From Agelaius tricolor (lineage: Eukaryota > Chordata > Aves > Passeriformes > Icteridae): 64,000 nt of DNA. Location of the stretch: assembly GCA_023055355.1 (NCBI GenBank), contig JALJCS010000002.1:76961001-77025000 (forward strand), written 5' to 3'. This document shows, piece after piece, positions 52,481 through 62,083 of this stretch; within the stretch, counting starts at the first letter, position 1, and each line of letters begins with the position of its first letter. The position numbers were made by a program, and so were the translations under genes. Below the pieces are notes generated by a model. That model was not told where the DNA came from. It did no database searches and saw only the letters and a list, made by a program, of their open reading frames with translations.

Positions 52481-53965
52481 CAGATACATAAAACAAGAAT
52501 TTTTCCCTAACAAGTTCACATCCAGTATCAGCAAATTAGGCACAAATTTATGCTTGCTTGAATTTTGTGAAACATGTTTAATGCTTCTGAGTTTTAAGGG
52601 CAGAGAGGACTTCTATATATCACTCATAAAGAATTAGGGATAAATTTTTCTACAATGTATTTCTTTGACAATTCTGAATATTTTTTAATCTGGTATTATT
52701 CTGCTCCTGTCATAAAGAACTCTAATATATTCATAAAACCCAGTCACTTATAATCCCTTTTCAGAGCTTTAACTGATAGATTGTATCTGCAACTTAAAAT
52801 TTGGCTTCAGTTTGCATAATTTACCAAGTATATTCTCTCAACAACTGTTGATTTAGGAAAAAAAATGACAGCAAAATCACTGTGAAAGAAGAGACATCCA
52901 CAGCTGAAAATGAAAATTAGACAAAGACAAATCTTACTTTGACTCTTTGATGCCTACCTAGGAGTTTTCCCTCTGAGGGTAGGGGAAGTGCACAACATTG
53001 ACCTGCTGGTGAAAATGTGGGCAGATATCTTAAACAGCCTCAGAGAAGAATGCAAGAAAATTTGGCAAGCGGGTGCTTTGCCTCTTCCATTATAAAAAAT
53101 GGGTCAGTTTAAGTGCTTGCCAGTACAGGTATCACCACACAGATATAAGTCATCATATACACAGCTTCTAAGGTGAACATGTTGAGATGTGTATCAGTCA
53201 AGCAACAATTCCACCCCTGAACTATTCCTGGGGTCAGATCAACTACAAAGAAACTCTAATGCAGCTGATGAAAGCAAGCAGCCATTTGGTCATAACTGTG
53301 ATCCATCCTTAGGCTAGGTAAAAAAATGCCACTAGAGTGGATTCCTCATATTAAGGAATCTCTGGTTATTCTGAGTTTGAATTGTGCTTGGCTTGTCAAG
53401 AATTTAATAACATTCTATAAAATTATAGGATTGACTCTATAAATAAAATTGACAGGATCCAGATTTACAGCAATATTTGTGAATGAGAATCTAGGACTAG
53501 TTTTATCATAAATAAATCTATAGGCAAATATTCAATAAACTGGGGGAACTCACATCTCTGGGTTGTAATTATATGACACATGCCCCTTTGAATTTCAGTG
53601 GATGCAGGATTTGCTGATTTCTCTTGCAAGGAATAAAAAACTGCTTTCTGTACTGCACAAAAATTTTGCTCATGCTGTTTTAACATATACCAAGCAATTT
53701 CCAGATGAAGGATATTTTCTCCCAATTCAGTCAGGCAGTAATAAGTCTCATAGTTCCACTTCTTGATCTCATCCTATTACTTCACTATTTCTTTGTTCCA
53801 TAGTTCCAATCATGATGTTCTCAGACAGTATCATTTTTCCTGCTTTCTCTTAGTGGCACTGATACTTCATCTTTACCATATCAAATCAATCTCTGGCCTA
53901 CATCTAAAAAGGATATTCTCCCATTCAGATTGACTCATCATTTTTTATCAGTCATTATCTTTTTC
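52481..53965. other. AT-rich unique sequence without a supported gene
   Basis: No repeat family was recognised. A minus-strand frame of 86 codons at 53465-53725 has a protein-like composition but no known domain, and no upstream exon was found. Confidence 0.45.
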
Positions 53966-54115
53966 CTTGTTGATGGTTTTGTTTTTGGGTTTTTTTGCTT
54001 TGGTTTGAGGTTGTGGTTGTTGGTTGGTTTTTGGTTTTCTTTGGTGGTTTTGTTTCTTTGGTTTGGTGGGGTTTTTTTGTTTGTTCTTTTGTTTGTTTGT
54101 TTGTGTTTTTTTGCT
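53966..54115. repeat. T/G-rich low-complexity tract (GTTT/GGTT words)
   Basis: About 150 bp made almost entirely of T and G with GTTT, GGTT and GTTG words. On the minus strand this is the CAAA/CCAA-type tract seen elsewhere in the window. The long open frames over it, a hydrophobic Phe/Trp/Leu/Val string on one strand and a Lys/Thr/Gln string on the other, are artefacts. A 10-bp unit (TATGGAGCAA) is tandemly repeated 2.6 times just after it, at 54131-54156. Confidence 0.95.
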
Positions 54116-55137
54116 CTTCCCTTTCCTTATTATGGAGCAATATGGAGCAATATGGAAGTGGCCTTCAGATGGATGTCACAAACCAAACCAACCCCTTTGA
54201 ACAGGGAAGAGATTGCTTCTTCCATTCACCATAAAAAACCAAAATGTCTCCCCAAAAATGGGAGAAGAGGCAGAGGCAACAACAGAAAGGTGAAAGACTG
54301 TGATGCCCTTTTCCCAACTGTAAGTTTAGACACTGTACTGGTAACTGTTAGGAGGACTCATGGCTTTCAGAAAATGAGATCACTTCCCAAAGCTGTACAT
54401 GCTGTAATTACATCACAATTGTATTATTGTCATCATATTCTCAGAACGGCAAGCTCATGTCATTCCAAGCAAGTACATTTTTAATCATTAAATGAAAAGG
54501 TTTTAATTCCAGGAGCTAGGGCAAAATATATCATCTGTCTGCAAAGATGAAACGAGAGTATTCTAGTGCTTCGAAGAGTAGTCCCATTAGTCAGCACACT
54601 AATGTGTTCCACAAAAGCCCACAAAACTTCCCATCATGTGATGATCTTTCCTGACAAACTAAAAAAAAAAAAAAAAAAGAAACTTATATTTAATAACCAA
54701 ATCTATGATCTATGTACTGCAGAAATGCTAATATTTCTTTGTTCTGTATTCCTTCTCAAGGTCTGGAACTATTAAAAAACTTTTATACAAAATTAAACCC
54801 TGATTAAATATTAATTTGCTTTTTTTCTAAGGTTGATTGCATTACTTACCTGTAATTCATCAAAAAGATAATTAGTGGGTCAGTCATTTGGTCAATCTAC
54901 TTTGCTCTCAGGCAGGAGTAGATTGAAACATTTTTAAGTTTGAATTTTCATCGCCTTTTTAAAGTAGCCTCTTCCAACATTTACATATTATTACAGCAAG
55001 ACAAAAAATATGCGTAACCTAGCTATTGTGGGTTTAAATTAAGTCAAATTTATCCCACAGTGATGAGGAATAATTGTGTTCTTTTCATGATAGTTGTACA
55101 TTTTCATGGAAGTGATTACCATGTCCTCTGCACCGTC
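54116..55137. other. AT-rich sequence; A18 run at 54661-54678
   Basis: Contains the short tandem repeat at 54131-54156 and an A18 homopolymer. No retroposon body was recognised upstream of the A run, and no gene was recognised. Confidence 0.5.
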
Positions 55138-55370
55138 TTTCTTTCTAGGCTATACAAATCCAATTTCCAATTCAAGATAAAAGCTTTTCTCATCTGTTTT
55201 TAAATCTCTGATCACTTTGTTGCTCTTTTCTGTTTGTTTTCTCTTAGAGAATGGTGCCCAAACCTAATTTCTAGATGAAGCCTTGCCAAGACTGAGGAAG
55301 GAAGGAAAAAATATCACTCATAGCTGTTAGTTTTCCATGAGCCATTCCCAGAACAACATTTACCTTTCTT
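55138..55370 (-). mobile_element. Ancient CR1-type LINE fragment
   Basis: On the plus strand the order 'ttctttctaggctatacaaa', 'agcttttctcatctg', 'ctctgatcactttgttgctc', then 'gaatggtgcccaaacctaat' and 'gatgaagccttgccaagac' follows the antisense wording of old CR1/L3-like elements ('ttctccaggctaaacaa', 'ttgttgctcttctctgga', 'tgcccagaactgga', 'tgaggcct'). It is heavily diverged and the right edge is uncertain. Confidence 0.65.
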
Positions 55371-56518
55371 GGCAAGCTATTATAAACCTTAATTCAGACT
55401 ATGCCTTATTTTTCTGTAGTCTTTCTTGTGTTGCTCCTCCTCCTTTTGTAACTGCCCATATAACATCTTTGCCAATCACGGGACTTGTATTTACCACCAT
55501 TACATTTAATCAGATTTGGAATCTTTTCTCTGACATAGTTGATCTCCAGAACACTTACAAACTCCACAGCGCCAGTTTAATACCATGATGCCAATGCCAT
55601 TGTATGAGTACTGTCCAGTTATTTGAAATTTTCCAAAGGGCTGGAAAACTAAGTATTCAGTAATAATACTTTAAATTTAAGAAGTTCTGTGCACGTGATA
55701 CATGTCAGCAAACCATGCTACCTATATCATTGTCATTTAAAAAGTTAATAAAAATCCAAGGAACTGTAAAGCAAGATTAGAAAAAAGGCTTAAATATTTT
55801 AAGTATTTGTAAAGTACCATAATGAAACAGTTCCCTTAATACACACCACTTTTGAATACTGAAGTAATTTTGTTAGACTGAAGACCTAAGTTCTACAGAC
55901 TTTGCACTAACCTGATATTCATATAATAAAAAATAAACTTATTTTTCAGCATTAATATTGGTTCTCTTATCACATAGATACTAAGCTGATCTCTGATGCA
56001 TTAACAAAGTATTTAATTTAATCTCTTGTACTGTGCTACAAGAGATTATTTAAGTCACATACAAATTTCCTGAAACAAGTCCTTTGGTAGTAAAAGTTAG
56101 TTTCATTGAAAACAATTAAATCACTCTACAGCACATGAAGCTGAATGGTGGAAGTGACTCTGTCTGCTTTACACTTCTTTTGGAGTGGAATTTTTAATCA
56201 AATTATTTTTAATTCATAGGTTACTTGCAGTCCACTTACTGGAAATTTCCAGGTCTTGTATGAGTCTGTGTAGCCTCCTAAGTCATCTGATTATTATTTA
56301 TGGTCCCCAAGAATTTTCTGTATGATCACATACTTATAGATGTATTTGAATTCCTCATCTTAATATAAAACCAGCTATTTTCTTTAGACTATTGATCATT
56401 TATGTGCTTTGCGGATATTTAGATTTTTTAACCTTCAAATTTTAGTTTTTCAATGATAAGTTTTGCTCAGAATTACATTAAATCGGGAAAAAAAACCAAT
56501 TACAAAGCTTAGAGTTCA
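55371..56518. other. AT-rich unique sequence with a perfect 12-bp hairpin
   Basis: TAATCTCTTGTA (56019-56030) faces TACAAGAGATTA (56037-56048) around the 6-nt loop CTGTGC, with no mismatches. No gene was recognised. Confidence 0.55.
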
Positions 56519-56850
56519 TATAGACATAGAAGGATTTGTCTTGGAAGGGACCTTAAAGATCATCCAGTTCCAACCCTCCCTGCCAGGGACAGGGACAGCT
56601 TCCACTAGACCAGGCTGTTCAGAGCCCCATCTAACACGGCCTTGAACATTTCTAGGCATAGTGCATTCATAATTTCCCTGAACAACCTGCTTTTGTGCCT
56701 CACCAGCATCACAATAAATAATTTCTTCCGAATACTTAATCAAAACCTACTCTCTTTCAATTCAAAACCATTCTACCTTGTCCTATCACTACACGTCCTT
56801 GTAAAATTTCTCTCCATCAGTCTTGTACTTAGATACCTACAGACTACAAC
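56519..56850 (-). mobile_element. CR1 LINE 3' end
   Basis: The plus strand carries the antisense CR1 3' end in order: 'ttggaagggaccttaaagat', 'catccagttccaaccctcc', 'cttccactagaccaggctg', 'cggccttgaacatttctag', 'gaacaacctgcttttgtgcc', 'ccttgtcctatcactacac'. It is about 330 bp, moderately diverged and 5'-truncated. Confidence 0.93.
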
Positions 56851-57340
56851 TCTATGTATGTTAACATCACTTTGGTTAAATAAATGAAGCACAAAAAATT
56901 AGAAAAATCCTAACTAAATTCTTTTATGAGCTCTAGTCTTCAAGTTGTAATGATAATTAAAAAATAAACTAGCTCTCTTATTTGTTTAACAAAATATGCT
57001 AATCTTACAGACTTGAGCTCCAGACAAGATAGAGCCAGTGAAACAGAACTTTCTCAAAGAACGAAGGAGAAAACTTTTGCTTCTATTTTAATCTAAGCTC
57101 CAATGTTTCAATCCATATTTAGATATATATGTTCGCACTAGGATTCAATGCATACATTTCACGCTTGTTCTTTTCAATACTAAACATATATGTTTGAAGT
57201 TAAGTGCATCTATGGGTTTGGGAAAAGCAAGAAGTTTCTGTCTCAGAACTCCACCTCTCACTCTACATTCTGGAAGCTCACTGGGTACCTCTGGTAATGA
57301 AGAAATAGACATTGTGTTTCTTAAGACAATCTGGAACCCT
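56851..57340. other. AT-rich unique sequence
   Basis: Nothing recognised on either strand. Confidence 0.5.
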
Positions 57341-57412
57341 GCCTTCTGTCCTCTCCCTCCCTCCCTCCCCCACCCACCCACACACTTACACACGCGTGTG
57401 CACACACACATT
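57341..57412. repeat. Compound simple repeat (CCCT)n / (CA)n
   Basis: CCCTCCCTCC words pass into CCCACCCACCCA and then into ACAC words, interrupted by ACGCGTGTGC. Frames rich in Pro and His over it are artefacts. Confidence 0.9.
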
Positions 57413-58183
57413 GACAGTCTCTCATAGAATACCAACCTTAACATGTGTTATAATGAAAAACCCATGTATTTCTAAGGATGGTTTTTTGTCATCCTCTGTC
57501 CTTCAGAAATTCTATTCATCCTGACTACATGAATGACTGAACACAACAACAGTAGAAATAATAAGATTAAGAAAGGTTTTCAGAGAAGTTATTAAGCTGG
57601 ACAATTGTAATATCAATCAATTAATGTAAATCTTGCGTAAATCTCAGGTGATGACTTAGCAACTAAGTAAACAGCAAATGCACTTTTAAAAACTATATAT
57701 ATTAGTAAGTCTCTAATTCTTCTGTTTGTAATTTCTTTCATTTTTATTTCATGCTTTCCAACACAGGACAATGAAATAGATAATGCGTAAGCCTAGTGTT
57801 TTCCAAAATGTCAATCAGTTTGACCAGTTCCAATAAAAAAATTAATGAGAAGTAAGTGTTCTAATCCCATAGGTTCCTTTGAAATCTCAATCTGAAAGTA
57901 TGACTGCTCTTTGGAAGCTTCTCTCAAACTAAAGGTCTAAGCATAATTCTGCCTCTTCTTCAGTTATGCATCAGTAAGAACATATGCATAGGATTTCTAC
58001 TGGAAGACTCCTTAATGATACAGAAATACAGTTCTTGTGCTTTTATGAAGTATCTTGCAATGCAGAAGTTAGAGGCAAATAAAATTGAGAAGACCAGAAA
58101 AATCCAGGCAGAGGAAAGATAAAAAGCGCTGCATGTCTTAGATTAAGGAAGATTAGAAGATATATACATTAAAAACATAATAA
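57413..58183. other. AT-rich unique sequence
   Basis: Nothing recognised on either strand. Confidence 0.5.
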
Positions 58184-58240
58184 CTTTGTACTATCTATCT
58201 CCAAGAAATAATATCTTTCTCGGAGAAAGATAGTACAAAG
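58184..58240. repeat. Near-perfect inverted repeat (57-nt hairpin)
   Basis: The left arm CTTTGTACTATCTATCTCC (58184-58202) faces the right arm GGAGAAAGATAGTACAAAG (58222-58240), with 18 of 19 positions paired (mismatch A58197/A58227). After one A/C mismatch, AGAAA (58204-58208) pairs with TTTCT (58216-58220) around a 7-nt loop. The stem covers 25 positions with two mismatches. Pairing stops abruptly outside the arms. It could be a small-RNA precursor-like fold or a template-switch scar. There is no terminal structure of a transposon. Confidence 0.88.
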
Positions 58241-58588
58241 CATCATAAGGACCAGGATCATATTTGTATTTGCACTTTGTACAGAGCAGAATTGGGCTGG
58301 AAAGGGTGCAGGTAGGTGGTGTGTTACAAAAATCTTCAGTAAATTTTGTGTGACTTTGCTGTGCCTCAGTTATAGAGGTCACACTAAACTGAACAAGTAA
58401 GTGTTGATAAAAGTCTACAGCATAACCTAACTACTTTATATATGCTCTTTACAGAATACAGATTTAAAACTGGATTGCTTATTTGGACACTGGACACTTT
58501 CTTGCCAGTGTCACTGCCACCAGGAGTCACGTATACACAGATTTTTCAAAGCTAATAACCATCATCAAAAGCTGTGTCTCACCTTTTT
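58241..58588. other. Unique sequence between hairpin and CR1
   Basis: Nothing recognised. Confidence 0.5.
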
Positions 58589-58660
58589 ATAGAATCATAG
58601 GATCATAGACTGGCCTAGATTGGAAGGGACCTTAAAGATCATCTAGTTACAGCCCTCTGA
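58589..58660 (-). mobile_element. CR1 LINE extreme 3' end
   Basis: 'tatagaatcataggatcat' (terminal repeat of the CR1 tail, antisense) is followed by 'ttggaagggaccttaaagat' and 'catctagttacagccctct'. Only about 70 bp remain, a very short 5'-truncated insertion. Confidence 0.9.
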
Positions 58661-59774
58661 TCTTCCCATCTTTTTCCTTTACCAGTGTGCACTAGAAACA
58701 TAATGAATTTAACTCTATTTTAATAGCTCTACACATACCAGCATATGTACAGATAGGTTTGAAATGTGACTCTTTACATGAGGTCATCCCCACCAAAATG
58801 CTAGAGTAATATTGTAGTGCATCATCAGATATCTATCCTTTTCTTCTTAACAATCTACACCAGCATCTTCATCCTTTCCCACATATTTTATGCTAACTAT
58901 TTAAATTTTTGTTGCTACGGTCCTGATTGCCACTGGAATAGACAGGAACAGCCAAGGTGGCCATGAAGTTTGACTGATGAAAAAAGTTAACAAGGCAAAA
59001 TTTGGTTTCAGCTTAATTATGTTAAAATAATTTCCTCTCCTCTCCTTCTAGAATGTAAATGAAAAACTACCTGTAAGAGGAAGAAGAGAATGTTCACGGT
59101 GCTCTAATTAAGAAGTACACTGTATTAAAAACAGAGGAACTGAACATTCTTTAGTCAGAGGAGCCAGGGAACAGGAAAACTGAGTCAGGTCCAAATTTAC
59201 ATTCCCCAAAGGTATGTAAAATCATCTATACAGTGCAACAAGAGTCTGTGAGTGTGCAATGCATTTTCAGACAGCAACATCCTGGTAAATATTTTTGCCC
59301 TACTATTCTGAAGAATTCATTTTCTGAATCTTTTCTTAACTTCATTTTCCCAAATTTTTCACCTTGGGATTATTCTGACTATAAATATTCACCCACCTTC
59401 TAACATTCTTGCACTTAAAAGCTGCATTTCTAAATTTAACCTTTCTTACTAGGCCACTAGCATTCAAGATAAAAAGCTGAAATTGCAAATGGAACCTTTA
59501 TGCTAGTCTTATGAGAGTATGCATTATTTTATAGTCTTCTATGACCGTACAACTACTTCCCAAATGACAAACAGTTAGTCAATTATAGCAAAAACATGCT
59601 AAGATAATCCTAACATGGAAGGTTGTCTATAAAAGTGGAAAACAGATTGTAGTTGGAGAAACAGAGATAACTGAACTCTCTGTGTGTGATTTTTTTCTCT
59701 TTCACTTGAATAACTGTTTCTATCAGATATGCATCTGCCACTTTGGGTGTATCTGTATGGCAGAGTTAAGTAAA
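58661..59774. other. AT-rich unique sequence
   Basis: No repeat or gene was recognised on either strand. Confidence 0.5.
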
Positions 59775-59780
59775 AATAAC
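59775..59780. repeat. Target-site duplication (left copy), AATAAC
   Basis: The 6-bp word AATAAC here recurs at 60378-60383, exactly next to the CA end of the LTR. Six-base duplications are typical of ERVK-type (beta-like) retroviral insertions. Confidence 0.75.
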
Positions 59781-60377
59781 GGCAGTCTCATCCCGCGGCC
59801 ACTGGAGCTGACGGGTGCTGGCTAGATGCTCCCGGAGTGACCGGTGGAGACCATGAATCCCGCCACTCCCAGGTCCTCTGTGAGAACCCCTGGGTAGTGG
59901 CTCTGTCTGCGGCGTGGTGATGCCAGCGAGAGCAGGACTGCGAAGCACGGAGGCGAAGGAAGGAGTGGACACGCGTATTGATGCCAAGGCGCTTTATTGA
60001 CCCAGGCGGGGCCAGTAACGGTGTCAGGGAAAAACCGTTGGGGAGGCACTGATAAAGGGGAAGGGCGTGACACGAGGAGCCATGAGGGACCAATGAACGA
60101 AGCCCAGGGGAGGAGCGAGGGACACAACTGAGCCAATAGGAATGGCCCAGGGGAGGGAAAAGGCTCAGGAGACAAATCATATGTTAGGTAAGGCAAAATT
60201 GACATAGAAAGTTCTTGAAATGAAAGCGGGTTGGTTACAATGATAGACAGGTAACTGGCAGGAGGAACAAACCATTATGAGGGAGAACATGGGGGGAACT
60301 GAGGGTCAAACCAAATCTTAACTTATAAAAAATAACCAGCTTTACAATAAAACCCGTATAAACAATACAATGCTACA
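59781..60377 (-). mobile_element. Solo LTR of an endogenous retrovirus, CpG-rich, minus orientation
   Basis: A 597-bp GC- and CpG-rich island in AT-rich DNA. On the minus strand it starts TGTAGCATTG (60377 downward). It carries two ATTGG (inverse CCAAT) boxes (60133-60137 and 60090-60094), a weak CTTTATC TATA-like element near 60051-60057, and AATAAA (59993-59998), about 60 nt after the TATA-like element. A short R region and a GC-rich U5 of about 200 nt follow. This layout fits a retroviral U3-R-U5. It is flanked by direct repeats AATAAC. The U5 end reads CC where CA is expected. No gag, pol or env is attached, so it is a solo LTR. Minus frames of up to 130 codons over it have no gene content. 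Confidence 0.8.
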
Positions 60378-60383
60378 AATAAC
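60378..60383. repeat. Target-site duplication (right copy), AATAAC
   Basis: Pairs exactly with 59775-59780 on the other side of the LTR. Confidence 0.75.
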
Positions 60384-61938
60384 CTTAACCTTAAGAAACC
60401 TCCTCTTTCTTGATGGCTGGCCTCTCCAGATGTATTTTCAAGTATGTCCTTTTAGAACACATTTTCTTTTGTTAGCACTACTTTCCCTTCACAAGAAATA
60501 TGTAGGTTTTTTAAAGCTCTCTTCTCAACTCTTCTTAAACAAAAGTTCATATGTACATGGTATAAAGTAAAATGATCTTAAGAAGTCATATGTGTCTGAT
60601 GGTTTTGAGGGAAGTTCCTCCAGTTCTTGGGCTACTAAAGCTGTAGAACTGCTTTTTAGAACCTAAACTATAATTCATGCAGAAGTAAGTAATTAAAGAA
60701 ATTATGCTGTCACAGTAAAGATATTCCTGAATGTGTATGTCAAGCATAATAATTATTTTCTTTCCCAAGACTGAAGAAAAATAGCTTTAAGAGGTGCAGT
60801 GATTTCATTAGTGACACTGGTTATTAACTCTGAAACACTCACCAGAACTCCAACACCCACCAACAATATTTAAATATTAACATTTCCATCTATTTTACTG
60901 ATACTCTTTTGCCAGATACATCCCATCCATCTGTGAAATTCCAGTCTTAGGTTTACTTTTGCCAAACACAATGCTATTTCTCTCAAAATTCCAATTGCCA
61001 AGACTTATCTTTCCCCACATATCACTTCCAACATTCATTTATGCTGTAAACATATGGTAAAATATGTATTAAGTATGTTGAAAGCTGAAAAGAAAAAATA
61101 TATAAAATTCATTTTTATGGACAATGAAACAAATGACACAGGTTCTAAGTACAGTTGACATGAGGTGTTAATTAATGGGGTAATTTAAAAATTGCCTATT
61201 TTAAGCCATCTTGCTGTGGAATTTCCAGCTGGGTTTGAGCAACACAAGACCTGGAATATTTATCTTCCATTTAAAATTCAAACTGATATCGAGCTATGGA
61301 GGCCTTTGTATTTACATTGTAGCAGCCATCTAGACCAACTAGACCTTTAAACACCTCTGAAACATAATATTTATGACAGACACTTGTTTGTGTCTTTCTT
61401 GACCAAACCCTTCAATATTTCTCGGAGGACCTGGTTAGTTTTCAAGCCATTTAGCTATGCTTGTGTATTCTCTCAGAATCCCTCATGTCTTCCTCCTCAA
61501 ATCTGCCAGACTCACCTGACACTGCTCTGTGTCATTTTTTATGTGTCATGTACTGTGCTCTTCTCTCACCTAATACCAATATCAATCTTAAACACAGGAA
61601 ACCTTGTAAAAATCAATGAGATTGTTAAAATCTTACAACAATCACTGGACTGCCATTCAGACCCTACTGTATAATCAGTGAATAATCACCAGCACAGTCA
61701 AAAGGAAAGATGGACTGCTTGTAAGCTTTTGGCTGTAAACATTTTGGGTAGTTTTTGATAGACTTGATGCTTGAATAGGCCTTTCTTGCTCTGCAAGAAA
61801 GCAAAATATCAGAAAGCATGGAGATAAGGCATCAAGAGTGGGAGAGAAAAAAGAAGCATGAAAAACTGTCATAAAGCAAAGAAAATAAAGTTTCATGTAA
61901 ACAGTTTCACAGAGTAAACAAGTAAGGACTTGACTTCT
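60384..61938. other. AT-rich unique sequence
   Basis: No repeat or gene was recognised. The open frame at 61384-61674 (+) has no domain. Confidence 0.5.
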
Positions 61939-62083
61939 TGTTGTGGTTTGAGAGGAAGTGAGTTTTTTTGGGATGCTGTGATCAAACCAATAAGTGCTCA
62001 GATTTGAATATTGGCACCTAGTGTGGCCACTGAGGACATGGATACACCTCTGAGAACACAGGGGGAGGTTGTGAGGTTTTACA
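61939..62083. mobile_element. Probable LTR-derived repeat fragment
   Basis: The wording 'gtggtttgagaggaagtgag', 'tcaaaccaataagtgctcag', 'gaatattggcacctagtgtg' and 'acatggatacacctctgag' is familiar to me as a dispersed songbird LTR-like repeat. It contains a CCAAT box. It begins TG and could end at TTTTACA, but no matching flanking duplication was seen, so the ends are not secure. The 140-codon minus-strand frame at 61675-62097 overlaps it and is not supported as a gene. Confidence 0.35.

Noticed and set aside
53930..54484. 184-codon plus-strand open frame starting with a very hydrophobic segment
   Set aside because: The hydrophobic part is a translated T/G low-complexity tract, not a signal peptide or membrane protein.
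54661..54678. A18 run as a retroposon tail
   Set aside because: No LINE, SINE or processed-gene body and no target duplication were seen next to it. The same holds for the A or T runs at 8325, 11068, 42314 and 43228.
59788..60205. Overlapping minus-strand open frames of 127-130 codons
   Set aside because: They lie in the GC-rich solo LTR. Pro/Ser/Leu-rich overlapping frames with no domain are expected from its composition.
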